This document shows, piece by piece, positions 26,384-39,900 of a DNA stretch of 64,000 nucleotides. Source of the DNA: Taeniopygia guttata (lineage: Eukaryota > Chordata > Aves > Passeriformes > Estrildidae); NCBI RefSeq assembly GCF_048771995.1, contig NC_133027.1, positions 6,196,001 through 6,260,000 of the forward strand, in the 5' to 3' direction. The notes beneath the pieces are model-generated. The model was not told where the DNA came from. It did not search any database and worked only from the letters and a program-made list of their open reading frames with translations. The position numbers were made by a program, and so were the translations under genes. Position 1 is the stretch's first letter; each line of letters opens with the position of its first letter.

Positions 26384-26512
26384 ATCACAGAATCATAGAA
26401 TGGTTTGAGTTGGAAGGGACCTTAAAGATCACCCAGTTCCAATCCCTTACCATGGGCAGGGACACCTTCCTCTAGACCAGGTTGCTCCAAGGCCCATCCA
26501 TCCTGGCCTTAC
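26384..26512 (-). mobile_element. CR1 LINE 3' tail fragment
   Basis: Antisense on plus: CACAGAATCATAGAATGGTT, GTTGGAAGGGACCTTAAAGA, ACCATGGGCAGGGACACCTT, and TCTAGACCAGGTTGCTCCAA. About 130 bp of the 3' end remains. It lies beyond the CYP39A1 3' end. Confidence 0.92.
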
Positions 26513-27112
26513 AAATATTATGGTCATTTCCAAATTTTAAAATTAAAACATGCACTTCCAGATAATACCATGCATGAAGTCCAAGGGAATGGCCTTCATT
26601 TATGGAAGAAACACTGGAACAGCAATTAAGATTGGAACTCATACACAGTTAACCATTATGGGCTAAAATAAAAGTTGGATGAATCATTTTCCAGTCATAT
26701 AAATCACTGAAGTTGTTCTATCCATCACAAAGGTAAGCCAACCATGTAATGAATTATACAATGTGTTATTTTCCTATGCATGTTATTCCCATAGTTTGTT
26801 CTGTTGTTCAAAGTCTGTATGAGGGGTTTTTTTTTGCAAATACTTTTAAAATGATGAATAATCTTTACTTATAAGACTAAAAATACATGCCAGCTATTGT
26901 TGTATATTAAATTTGACAGCAGTTAAAGTGTTGGTATCTGAACTTACTTGACTGTGTCTTCAAAAAACTTTTACTAGGTGTTCCTTACGTGATTAAATAT
27001 TCTTAGGTTTGTGCAATTTGTTCTATAACTAATGGAAGGGAAAGTAAAAGTTTTCTAGATAATAACAGACAACCAGTCTCATGAGCAGGAACAGCTTTCC
27101 TTGCAATCACTT

Positions 27113-27272
27113 TTTATTGGGAGCTAAACATGGTCAAACTTCCATTGCAAATTCATGCAAGGACCAATTCTGAATCCTGTGGAGCAAAATAAAGCTCAGC
27201 AGAAATTTCAGGTGTTCCAGTGGAACAAGATCCCAGAGGCTTGCAATTTTTCCATTACAAGGGCATTTTATT
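27113..27272 (-). terminator. Candidate CYP39A1 poly(A) signals
   Basis: Two minus-strand AATAAA hexamers (TTTATT on plus) lie at 27267-27272 and 27113-27118, about 0.6 and 0.8 kb beyond the stop codon. Either could end the 3' UTR. No transcript evidence supports a choice. Confidence 0.35.
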
Positions 27273-27882
27273 TGCAAGGAGTTGGCACTGGTTGTAGGCA
27301 GAGTAGGCCAGACCTTCACCTGCCCACACAGGCAGTGACACGCAAGTCCCCACAGTTTATGAGGATGTGGAGCTGATCCAGAGGTCTCTGCTCAGACTGT
27401 CCTGGATTTTGTGCACACCAGCACCAAGGAGCTGTTTGTTGTTACCAATGTGATTTCTTAGCATGAGGCACCACTTTGGCCTTGGTTTGAAATGCCCTGC
27501 AGGAAGCAGTGACCTGGCCCAAGGGAGCTGCTTCTCCACTGGTTCTGGCACAGCTTCCACACAGGATTTCCAGACACTGAAGCTTTTAGTCCTGAATGTT
27601 TGGTTTGTGAGTTTAGTATATCAGATTTGCAAAGTCAGTGAGTAACTGGCTCACAAATTATGAATGCAGCAGGAGAGCTTGGATTGAAGCACTGGGAGGT
27701 GGGCAGCCAGGAGGAGCACAGGTATGAATGCACTGGTTTGGCACAGCACAATGTACAGCACTGAAAGCTGAAATCAAGAACTGCAGACAGAGAAGCTGTC
27801 TGAAGATGTGGGATTAGGAAGCAGCTCAGTGGCCCATCCATCCAGCGTGGGCTGGCAAAGAAAGGTCAGTGCTGCACAATTT

Positions 27883-27954
27883 TCATTCCCGGCATTTATA
27901 CCGGACCTGTAATGGTGCCATGGGTTGCTGAGTCCCCACCAAGTGTAAAGGGCT
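27883..27954 (-). CDS. CYP39A1: CYP39A1 exon 12 (residues 444-466 and stop)
   Basis: A polypyrimidine tract and TTTCTTCAG acceptor precede AGC. Encodes SPLHLVGTQQPMAPLQVRYK-CRE and TGA. It aligns with the LHLVG...P.....Y C-terminus of vertebrate CYP39A1. Too short to stand out as an isolated reading frame; found by phase and homology. Confidence 0.9.
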   Translation of the reverse strand, partial: SPLHLVGTQQPMAPLQVRYKCRE

Positions 27955-30900
27955 CTGAAGAAAGAAGAAGTTCAGAAAAAACGTGTAAATTAGTTTAGTT
28001 AATAGAATTACCATTGTGCTTTAACATTAAGATACAAGCATTCTTGCATCTTCAGTCTTAGAGAACCAAAACCAAATACCAATAATTATTTATAGGCTTT
28101 GCCAAAGCCTTTGAGTAGGGCCTTCATGGTTAATTATTATTCCAGTCACTATGTTAGGGAGATACATGAGCCCTTAAGAAACTCTTGCAGTTTTGAATAC
28201 TTTCCAAGTATTCAAATAATTAGGTGGCAACTGTGCCATTCTATCTTCTGTTGCTCATTCAATCTTACCCTCATCATTTACCTTCCACTCCTGAATATGG
28301 AGTGGTAGACCACTACAAGTGTAACATCTGATTCCATATCTTTAAAGTATTAATGATCTCGTTCCATGTTTACTGTTTTTGTGAGCAACCAGTATCAAAT
28401 CTCTGCTAGTGTTTAGGCAATGATGAGACAAAACATTCTTGTAAGCACTTTGTTATATAGGCAGTGCAGCCCCAGTAACCAGAATTGATGGAATTACCTG
28501 GATTTTCTGAGTTAAAACAACGATCGAGTTGTTCATTACATGTTTTATAATACTCCTCTCAAAATTTATGTAACCACAGTTGATCATGGTTGTTCAGCTG
28601 AGCCTGATGAATGAAAGGTATAAAGATGGAGAATGCTACACAAATGCCTGAATCTCTTACCTCCTTTGGCACTGCATCCAACAGCACAAATTCGTACTTG
28701 TACAGGAACAGCACAACGAACAGCTGGATTTCCATGATTGCAAACCACCTGCACAAAAAGGGAGGAAAGCATTGGCCCTCCAGACTGACCATCACATGTG
28801 TGTTATGAGCAAGTAAGAAACAGGGTGTCATTGACGCATTTTACACTCTGTGCTTTTGTTCTGCCTGAAAGTTTATCTTCCATAGGAAAACTGCTGTAGT
28901 TCAGGTCTGTTACTCGGCAAGGAACAGGAATGTGGCAGCTGCCCGTTTTTACTGTGGTGGAACACTGGACTGACAGTATCCCTTCTGACACCTATTTTAA
29001 ACCAGCTCCTTATCATTATGGATTTTTCCACTGTATAAACATTTATGTTCTCCTAACACTTGCTGACTTGAAATAACTTCCTAGGAGTGAGAAGGCAGTC
29101 AGACAGAAAAGGCCATATGACTAATTGTGCTATATAAAGTTATATAATGCAGCTGGGAGCCTGGTGACATCAGAGAGCGGTGACAGTGGGAGTTATTATT
29201 TAATGCATCAGCATTAGGATGCAGTAGGAGACCCAAGGGCATGATTTCTTTTTTCTGTAACACTCTCCCAAAGGCCTTTCTTAGACCAGAGAAGACTTTG
29301 GATAACTGCAGGTGAAATCCTCCAGGTTTTTAATGCTTATGTGTACAAGAGCTTTCTGCATTCACCAGTGTGCACCTATGCGACGTCATGGGATTACTCC
29401 CTTGCAGAGTTTAGACATAAGTCTTAAATACCCAGTTAAAATAGTGATACCACCTTGCTCTTCTACACAAGAATGCAGGGAAACCTGGATAAAATAGCTA
29501 TGGGGAATTCACAGCAGAAGAGGCTGCATGACTGCACATGTAGCAGTCATGTAGCAGTGGCCTGGCAGATGTGAAGGGAAGCTAAAAAGCCTCCCAGACC
29601 CAAGGTAACTCCTGCAGACCCACCAGGCTCTGCACGTGGAGCCACCCTGAGCTCTGGAGTGGGAAGATCCTTGTTTGTTTCAGCACAGCTTCAGACCCAA
29701 ATTATTCCTCTGATTTCACACTGGATTGCCTTGAGCTTTTGCAGGCCTTGGCTCAGGGGAATGGAGTGCAGAGATATTTTGATGGCTATTAGCCCAGCTC
29801 AGGTGGGATGTAGCCCAAGCTCCAAGCCTGCAGCACCATGCAAGGCTGAGTCCTTCCAGTCCCAGCTCTGTTTGCAGAGCAGGGCTCTGGACCCCAGTGC
29901 TTGAGGGGACAACACACCCATGCAAGACAAGCACAGTCACACAGGCAACAGTCACCTGGTTCAACCAAAGTACTCAAACTGACATCAAATTTTTCTTTTA
30001 GGTAAAAAATATGGCACAGAAATGGCTTTTAGGGAGCTATTTCCACATTGGTTTGGTAGACTATTGGACAGTTATTTACTAGCTTTCAGTTTGATTAAAT
30101 TAGTTTTTAATTTTATGCTGAACTTTTGCAGTAGAGAAGTGTTTCATACATTTCATTTATAAGCCTCAGTACTGAAATAAATAAAAATGCATCTTAAACT
30201 TGAAATATCATTGTTTCATTCAATCATATGGAGGGAATCTGCAACCTGGAATCCTTGATACAACCTTTGATTAAATTTTCTTTTTATCAAGACCATCACA
30301 TTATTCTTTTACAATTATCACTGAAAAACCTGAAGGTGTTTGTTACTACGTGGACTGCCAAAGGGTCTGAAAGGGCTTTTTTGTTTCTCAGCAAGAACAA
30401 GATTCTCCATCTGTTGTCTGTGTAGAAATGTTGTACTTTTCTCTCTAAACAAAAACTTATTTTAAAGGTGTTATCAGCATCCAGAGAACAGCCTGGACAA
30501 AGATATAGGTCAGGATATATAAACAAGCAGCTTTCAGAAACACTGTTTTGCAGCTTTCTCTGTACCTGCAGACACCTTTTGTGAATTTTGCTGTTGCCCT
30601 AGCTGGGAGTGAGGCTGTGCTCAGATTTAGCTCAGGAATGTGGCACAAAGCACCGAGGTACAGCAGTGAGTGAGCACTTCCCCATGGCAAGCCTAAATGG
30701 TGAAAGCAGTTTTACTCATTTTGCTCATGTCTTTAATGCCTTCACAAGGTTTACCTGGCACTCATGTCTAGCCTGTCATAGGATGCAGATCCTCTGAAAC
30801 ACCCTCCAGATTCCTTGCTCCACATGGAACTCGAGGTAAAATGACTGGTCTTAAAGATTCTAAGGAGACTTTTGTCTCAGAGGAGCTCAGGTTTTGAAGG

Positions 30901-33900
30901 CAGAGGATTGAGCACAGAGATGTTTGAACACAGGAACAAGGAGCAGCTGGCTCCCTGGGACTTGTTCCAGGAAGAGGGACAGCAGAGAAAACAGCAGAAG
31001 GAATGCAGGAAGTACCAAGGCTGGCATTGCTGGAGGAGTGAAGTGAGACAGGATCTACAATTTAAGCCATTAAACAATATTGTGTGCTCTAATGCAAAGA
31101 CCAGATTCAAACAGAGAGGAGCCAGTTAAGATACCTGAAGATCAGCAGATATGTCAATGGAATCATAGAGGATGGAAAGAGTCTCAGACCTGAGAAATGT
31201 TCTGTAGGTTTGTTTAAAACTGGCTTAAGGCAACCTAAATAACTGTGTCTGTTAAATGGTGTGTTTGGAAGTGGAGCAACTCTCCCTTGATGAAAAGAAA
31301 CCTCAGCAGGGGCAGAGCTAAGCTGAATTTCTTCCCTGGGTGGAGGGCAATATCCCTTGATACACTAATGGTCTCAGATTCTGCCTGTTCATTGTGACTT
31401 CACCTGTCTTTTCCAGGAATGAAACCACTTTTGGATCAGTTTAAACAAGGGTAGATGATGCTGAACATTAGGAGACTGGCAAAGAGCAAAGCAAACACAT
31501 TAGCTCCAAGAGTAAGAGAAGCCAAATTCAAGAGACTAGTTCTCTGCAGGGTTTGGGAATAAATAAACTCCAGCTGTTTCACTGACCTTCCTGGACACTG
31601 ATGCTTCCCTCCTCCGAATGCCACAAAGCTGTCCAAGAAAGCATTCTTCTCTAAATTTGCCTCTTTCCAACGATCCTGTGGGAAGAAACTTTTTTTTTCC
31701 AAATCAGCCTTATATAAATAAAGCTTAACTTTATTTCTTCAGGCTAAAAATGACCTTGGACAGCTAATCCTCAATACAAAGTTGCACTAATACCATTTTT
31801 TTGCATTCAACCTGTTAGTATTAACAGTCTGGATCCAAAAGTCAACACTGAATCAGGGAAAGAAATTAGGGTCCCGTATGAAACACGTTTAGGTGCCTTA
31901 AAATGCTGGAGAAGTTTTCAAAATTACCCCTAAAGCAGTTTTCCTATACCTCCCCATTTCCTAAATCCTGCATCCTGAGCTATTAAAATGCAACCTTCTC
32001 TTTTTAAATGTATCTACAAATGCAAATGTTCAACCAGTAGAGAGGAAAGCCTCTGCCACAAAATTGTGCCATGACACACAAATAGCTCACACACATCTTG
32101 CACAGAATAAACACTTCTAAGACACTTTGCACAGACAAATGCAAGGTCTATGAGCTTTAACTGGTGTAAGCCAGTGTGTGAGAAGATGAAAGATTCTCCA
32201 CAAAAAACAGCTTGTCTGTACCAAAGGGATCCCTGCTCCATCCTAAATTGTTTGAGAGGAAAGGGACAACATAAGGAACAAGGCAATATTGGTTGAAGTT
32301 TTGGTGGGTGATACTGAGAGAAGCAAATCTCATGACTGCTGGGTGACAAACTGTACCAGCCTCCATAAACTCAGTGCTACTCTGCCAAGTAACACCCTGT
32401 CAAGCTTCTGGTGGTGAACTCCTCTGATGAAGCTGTCCCAGAGAAGACATCATCTTGCATTTATCTATTTTAGGTTTTTTTTTTTTTCAGCTAGGGCTGT
32501 TTAGAGATTTCCAAGGAAGAAACCTCTCAGCATCAAAATCCAATACAGAAGAAAAAAAATCTCAGTGATGAAGAAAGGTCATACATTTGGAATGACAATG
32601 TCCAAGGGGCACTCATCTATTCTTCTTGAAAAAATGGAGAGTTTCTAAAAAAACAAGCTAACTTGCTCTTTAGAAATAAAGTTACTAAAAAAATAAGCTG
32701 CTGCATCAGAGTTTCAGCTTCAGATTTCAAAGAAGCAGGAATTGTTAAAAGGGATATCAAATCAGGAAGAGTTTGCTAGAAGGGAAGTTTTGTTTAAATT
32801 ACTCCTTGATTTATTTCTATAAAAAAGACAAACTTCTATATTGGATGGTGCTAAAAAGAGCAGTTACAAGCCTGCCCACACAGCCACCTGCAGTGGAATA
32901 ATAATCAAGAAACTAGATTAACTACTGAATTAGCAGAGATAGTACCTACAAGAAATCATCCGGCAGGGAGAGGAGAATACTCGGAATCACAGAATTGGTT
33001 AGGTTGGAAAAGACCTCTAAGATCATCAAGTCCTACATTCACCCAACACTCCCAATCCACCACTAAACCACATCCCCAGCTGCCACATCTACACATCCCC
33101 CCCAGGAATGGTGCCCATTTTCCTGGGCAGCCTGTTCCAATGCCTGACAGCTCTTTCAGTCAAGATATTTTTCCTAATATCAAATCTAAACCTTGCCTGG
33201 CACAATTTGAGGCTGGTTCCTCTCATCCTATCAGTTGTTACTGGAGAGAAAAGATTGACCCCCATCTGGCTGAAATCTCCTTTCAGGGAGTTACAGAGAG
33301 TGATAAGGCCAGGACCAAAGTGATATTACAGTAATAACAAATTACTTGCAACATGTCACTGAATTTAAAAGACTTTTTAATTCCTACAGGCTCCTCCTTT
33401 ATCTCTCTGTATTCAAGTCCATTCTCCAGCCAAATTTAAGCATATTTGACAATATGCTTTTACTGTAAAATAAGTTAAGAGGAGAAATGACAACAAAATA
33501 CCCACACTAAGAGCGACAACTTACAGGTTTGAATATTTCTGGGTCAGGAAAATATTTTGGATTCCGGTGCAACCAATATGGTGACAACATCAGCATGTCA
33601 CCTGCAGGGATGGTGAAATTCTGAAAAGATAAAAATCTCTAAGAAAATAACTAAAAATCTCACAGAATAGTCCCTCCATGGTAGTTCTCTTCCATCAGCA
33701 GAAGATCCTAAGAAAAGACAAGTGAAGATGATAAAGCCATGGTGGCCATATTACATGCTTGAAGTTTCTTCTTGCTGTTGCTATTTTTTTCCCATAAAAC
33801 CTAACAAGGGGGAAGGTGGAAAGATTATTTGTGTTCTAATTTGTTGGTTTTTTTTTTAAATATCAAAAGATCAAAAGCATTATTTCTGTCTTTCCTGCTT

Positions 33901-36900
33901 CTTGATTTATCATGTGAGCTGATTTCTTTTTTTCTAAATATGTTGTTAAATACTTCCTTCAATACAAAGAAATTCAAAGAAAGACGCCTATGACAGTAGA
34001 TATTAGTAACTTTATCAGTAATGTTAAATAGTCATGAGCACTGATTCCTTAGGAGTGTGGGTTTTGTCCCAGATATTTCTTTGCCAGATTCCTGAATGCT
34101 GACACCTCCCTTCTGAATGGTAGTGAAGAGGACAAAAAGGAGTCTTATCAGTAACTAAAATGTAGTTCCTTCTACTATACTTATTGTGTCTGATTCCTCT
34201 TTTATATGCCATCAGAATCTGTAGTTTAATTCAATTCAATCTTAAATCAATCAAAAATTGAAGGTGTCTGTGAGGCAGACAATCCAAACCACTCATATAT
34301 TAATGCTGATGAATAAACTATTAAAAAGAATATATATGTGAGGCTGGGGAATACCTCTATTACTGTGATTTTACCCAGATCTATTGGGAGGACCCTTTCC
34401 AGACAAATCACACAGTATCCCCACAACTAAACCTCACCTTAATTTTAATTGGGTTTATGACTTTCTTGGTGATTGCACCTGGAGACCTCAGTCGTATGGC
34501 TTCCAGAGTGCACCATTTAATGAAAGGGATCTTCTTCAGGTCTTCCTCAGAGACTTCCAGTTTATCTTTACCTGTTATGGCATGAGAAAGAAGACTCCAT
34601 GTAAAAATTACATTTCATACTTATTTTGATACAGGCTGGCATGTCTTGCTTTAGGACTGTGGGTGAAATAATTCAAGCCTTCAAGGCATTATTTACACCC
34701 AAAAATTGTCTTTATATTTCAAAGTAAGTAAATAGACCCAAATCAGTAAAATTTAAGAAAAGCCACTGAACATAATTCAGTAACTCCAAGGTAGGTGTAG
34801 GTATGGCATTAGATAGAAGGGGCCAAACAAAGTCATGTTGGAAGTTAAAAGTCTTCAGAGTTTTTCTGTTCTTTCATAAGGCACTGCATGGAAATCTCAG
34901 GGACTGTAGGCACCAAGACAAGAATTCATGGCTGAGCTCTTGGGCTCTGTTAACATTAGAAAATGAAACAAGGCCAAGAGAAAGGCTTCAGTAGTCCTCT
35001 CTACTGGTTAATTACTGACATGTTTCTTGATGCAGTTTTGACCCATGTCAACAAAGAGCCTTCTGTGAAAGTTTAACTCTGGTCCAAGGGACTGCATATG
35101 GGAATGACTGCTCCCAGTAGGTGACTGCTTTTTGGGGGAAAGAGGTTACTCATGGGGGCTGAACCATGCTGGAAAAATTTGCCTCTGATGACAGAAAAGA
35201 GAACAGTTCCTGGTCTGTTTTTTTCCCATGAATAGCTGTAACTCTGGTGAACAGCACACCGTGAAAAGCACCTCAACTGACCCTATTAGGTGCCTGGAAA
35301 AAGCACAAGACTGGGAAATACAAAACTAAATGTAAGTGATAGGAATGAAGAAACAAACACATACTGTTATTTTCTGATGGGAATGGAAAAAAAAAAAAAA
35401 ACAAAACAAAACACATACTGTTATTTTCCTACTTCTTTCTGCTAACATCAGAGGTGTTTTTGCTTAAAAATACATCTTGAGCTTATACTGAGTAAAGACC
35501 TGAGAGCTGGACTCTATGTTATCAGCAGCACCCTTAATTGAAACACTCATTGCTCTCAGACACTGACCAAGTGTGCCCTGTGCTGGGCCAACACAGGACA
35601 AATCACTTCCAGCTTCCAGAAGGACAAAATCAGATTTATTACCTGCTTTGCCAAAAACAGAAGCCAGGTCTTCCATGACTTTCGTGTAAATGGCAGGATT
35701 AGAGAGTATGAAAGCAAGGGTCCAAAATGCAACCTAAACAGAGATGGAAAGCCTTGAATTTAGGGACATGGAACAGAATGACAGTATCTTTTTAGCAAAT
35801 CACAGAAGCAGGTGAAAACATTTGCACTTTTTTTGTATGTGCCTGTTGTAGCTGAGATGCACGGGGAGCTGTGCTTCCTGGGTAAATCCATATCTAAGGG
35901 CTCAGCTCCTGGGAGATTATGTCTAGTCATCTGCTGTGTACTTATCTTTAGTGAACATTATGTAGCTTTGGCCTTGAGCTTTGAAACACAGAATCCTTTA
36001 TTTTCAAATAACTAGGTGTTACATGAACTACTAAATCATTGTGCATGACTAGTTTTAGCTGCAGGAATGAAAGAAAAATAAATTCATATTAGCATTTGCA
36101 GAAATGAAGTTAAATAATTTGCAGGGCATTGTCATAGTGAGTCACACTAAAATGGGTAGGAAAAGTTTTAATTAACAGCAAAACAAGGAGTAGTATATCC
36201 CCTTTAGAAATAATTTGCTAAGTGATTATGCAATGAAGTTGAAAATCAAGAAATTTAGGAAAGGAGAAAATCCTCTTAAGCAGGATGAAACCAGAAGGAC
36301 TGGCAGCAATGCCAGGAGTTTCTCTCCTCTTGCTGAGCTAGCGGGAGGTGCAGCCTGCACACAGATCTGGTCGTGGGCCATCTGTGCTTTGGAGGGATGA
36401 AACTCTGACTGTTATTTCCCAAACAGACTGACATGGATGCAGCCCTCCTTCTGCAAAGCAAATCTTGTAGCTTAGATTTCCTGTACAGCACTTGGACACT
36501 GTGGCTTCTCTCCACGGGCTAAGAAGGGATAACTGAATTGTTTCAGATAAAAGGGTTTAAAGTGCTTGTAAAAAATGCCCTTGGAAGGTGAAAGGCCTTT
36601 TCTTTCGTCATTCCATTCCCCAGAACAGTGGTTGTTACTATTCTGAGAAACAGAAAAATATCTGTATGTCTATTTACAGCTGAATATTACAGAAGTAAGT
36701 GCTGTGGAAGGAATGTCAGTTACCCTGATAACAGACAGCAGGCTATGCCTCCCACTTACGCCAACACGTGAATCCACAGAAACCTCACTGAAATGGATGA
36801 ATTTCCCTTAGGCTAAACTGCAGTAATATCCAATCTCCAAAAAACATAGATATATCCGTTAGGGGAACATACAAAAATAACTCACTATCATGTTTTTCTA

Positions 36901-39900
36901 AATCACATCTGCAATGGACATAACTGTGCTGGAAAGAGCTTAGTAGTCATGGTAAATAAAGGATGTTTTTGCTGCTATGGATTTTTCATCTGAGAAATTC
37001 CTATAAATGTCTTTGGTCAGCCTAAGCTGTGTTAGATATATTGGGCTTGTTAGCATACTTATTTCAGTGTCATTAATCCAGCAAATCCTTTCCTAACACA
37101 GACAAAACTTAACAGCTCTAGAATCAAACTATTGCTTTTCTTCCAGTGGCATTTGTACAGCAGATCCCCAAAAAATGAAAGAGACAAAATCACTTGAGGG
37201 TTTACACACAGATGAAGTTACTCTGTATTATGCTTTTGATATTCTTTGCAACTGGTAACACCAGGCTATCTGAAATAAGTCTTTTCTGTGATACAGCCAC
37301 AGTGCTTCAAAACAGAGTTAAATGCTCCTCACAGCTTAAGACTGTGATCTTAATAGCTGTGAGGCTTATGTTCCTGAAATGTTATGACAGGGGACAACAT
37401 GATTTAGGAAAAATACAAGAAGAGCTTTTCTTGTCATTGCTTCTGTGACATTGCAGCCTGGGTATATTTGTAGTGATGCATGTGGGCGTGATAATCCTTT
37501 CTTTGGAATCCATGGAGTGTGTGTGACCTCTGCTTCAAAGCCTTTCCTTCCCAAATCCAGGCTTTGGAGAAGGAGAGAGAGAAGGTGTTTCTGCAGCTGA
37601 TGTACTTACGGGCACAGCATTTGCTTGGGCAGCCCAGAGCATCAGGAGACCATAATTGGGAGCTAGATGTTTTCCCTGCAAGCTATCCAGGAGATGTTGT
37701 AGAAGTGTCTGTTAAAAATAAAAGAAAATAATCTGTATTTCCATGAATATACCAAAAATATATTATAGTTTGTGGCAGGGCTTACTAGACTTCAAGGACT
37801 AGCTTCTCAAAGAGAAGTAATGTTAGTTATGGCTTTTTTGGAAGGCACAATGTAGAGATGACAGCTATTAAGAGAAAGTGAGACTTATATAGGCAGAGAG
37901 CAAAGAGAACTCAGTGCACCACATGAATTCCTCCTGAATACTTTCACTGCTCACCATTTCCTTAAAGTTTTAGAGGATTAGGTTCCCTCACTCCCATTGT
38001 TTCTTGTATGTGGAAGAAAGGAAAAAAAAAAATCTCTATTCTAATCCCTTCTCTACACCTCTGTTTTAAAGAACCTGAAAATGGGAATGAGCCAGTTGAA
38101 CAAATGGAAATGAAGAAAATGTTTTCTCTGTTCATACAAAAAAGGTGCATGTTATATAGACATGGTCTGACACATCAGTAAACTCCCTAGTTTCAGGCAC
38201 CTTGTCGGTGACCTAAGCAGTGACTTTAATGGGCTGATACTTGAAACTATAGTAACTGTTTAATGTTCTAGGATCAGCTTTTGTTTATAGTGTTTCCTTA
38301 AATGCAGGGCAACCATGCACTTGAGACAAAGCTTCCTGCCTACTTTTCAGAGGGGAAAAGGCCGGTCTTGAATAAAAAATGGCTGATTTTTTTTTCCAAA
38401 TTCCCATCCAATCTAAGACACCAAGTTTGTGCTTCATTTTTCCTGCATCTTCCTACCTCCTACCAACTCTTCTCCAGCCTTCTCTTTCTTTCTGCTGATC
38501 TGGTTTCATTTTATTAAAGAAATTGCAGCATGTAAAGCTTCTGAAGTCTAAATAAAACCTGTTTTGTTTAATGATCTGTTCTACAACCATTTGGTAGGTC
38601 AAAATTCCCAGGCCAGTCTGCCATCACATTTGTCAGCCCTATCAGCAGAATTCCTGCCAGAGCTCAGGAGAATAACCAGGGGAACAACTTATCTCAGCTT
38701 TGACACAATCAATATTTACGGTACTTGGCTCCCAATCCAGTAATCTGCTATTTTCTACCAGTCTGGCTGTTGAAAGATCTGCTCACTCTACACCAGGGCT
38801 TATAAATAGCACATGTAAGATTCTGAAGTTTCACAGCATGGTGTCCTCAATGAAACAACTGAAGGGTCTTTCACCTCTTTCAACTGCTCACTGCAGTGTG
38901 GTACTGAAGGCTGGGGATGCGCCATAGCTCTGAACCCTTGCCTTAAAATTCCCCAGGGGAAGATGTTCATTCTCAGAATTGCTTGAAATGAACTAAATGG
39001 AGGAGCAAGAGTCAAAATTATGGGTCTGTCCTACTGCAGGTGACAGCAATACTGGAACATTTGGGTATAGCTATAAAAGCTGACATGTTTGACTTATTTC
39101 TTCCAGTACTGAAGTAATTCCTACCCTCCATTGCTTCAGTCAGAATATAGAACAAAGTCATCTTATTTCCTAGCCTCAGATGTTTACCTTGGATGCAGTC
39201 TCTGAGGGGTTGGTCCTTTCAGCATCCAACACTACTTTCTCAAATAATTTTAGAAGCCATTTTTTGGATTTAGACCAGTTCCTGTAAAGAAAAGCAACAA
39301 ACAAGAACCACTTAACTGAGGCAGCACAAACCAAAATTTCCTTTTCCATGAGAAGCCCTCCTTGGGTTGTTTTCCAAAAGCCCCTGGGCAGCAGTCAGCT
39401 GATGAACAGCCAAGTGTCACTCTGACTGACAGAAGTGATGTACTGGCATGAGGAACAGCACATCCAAGGCCTGCACCTTGGCCAGACCTCCTCTTGCAGC
39501 CAGGACCTGGGACTGCAACACTCCTACATTTTTCATACCTTTTAATTACAGGCTTTCATTGTTGATTTGGACAGATTGCTTAGGACAACCTTTTCAAGAA
39601 TGATCCTCTTGAAGAAAATCAAGGTAATTTTTTAGAGCATCCTCAATCTTTCTGAAGGTATTTTGAGGTGCTAAAGGTGCAATGATGGCCCTGAGAGCAC
39701 TGACAGTGTCTGGAAGCACCTCCTCAGGGTTTGGGTGTCTCTACCCAAGGTCAGTTCAGTGACAGTGCACACATGTAACCTGGGATAGGTACTGAGAAAA
39801 CAGCTGAGGTGTGGAAAAGAGCAGAGGGACACCTCACTGAAGCCCCCCTGAGCTTGGGATTCACATTTAGGCTCAGGCCTTTGCTCTTTACCCCATTCTA

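Larger units (their letters stand above)
14650..27880. other. Intergenic region between RCAN2 and CYP39A1; no gene recognised
   Basis: About 13 kb with no exon I can assign. It contains CR1 fragments, two palindromic fossil elements, a MIR-like fragment and the 33-bp minisatellite, all listed separately. The longest open frame (17990-18505, plus) begins with GTG, has no early ATG and resembles nothing I know. The CYP39A1 3' UTR enters from the right. Confidence 0.6.

Noticed and set aside
31880-31945. TTTAGGTGCC...TTTTCAAAATTACC resembling the 20095-20211 palindrome family
   Set aside because: Only one arm-like stretch; no inverted partner found.
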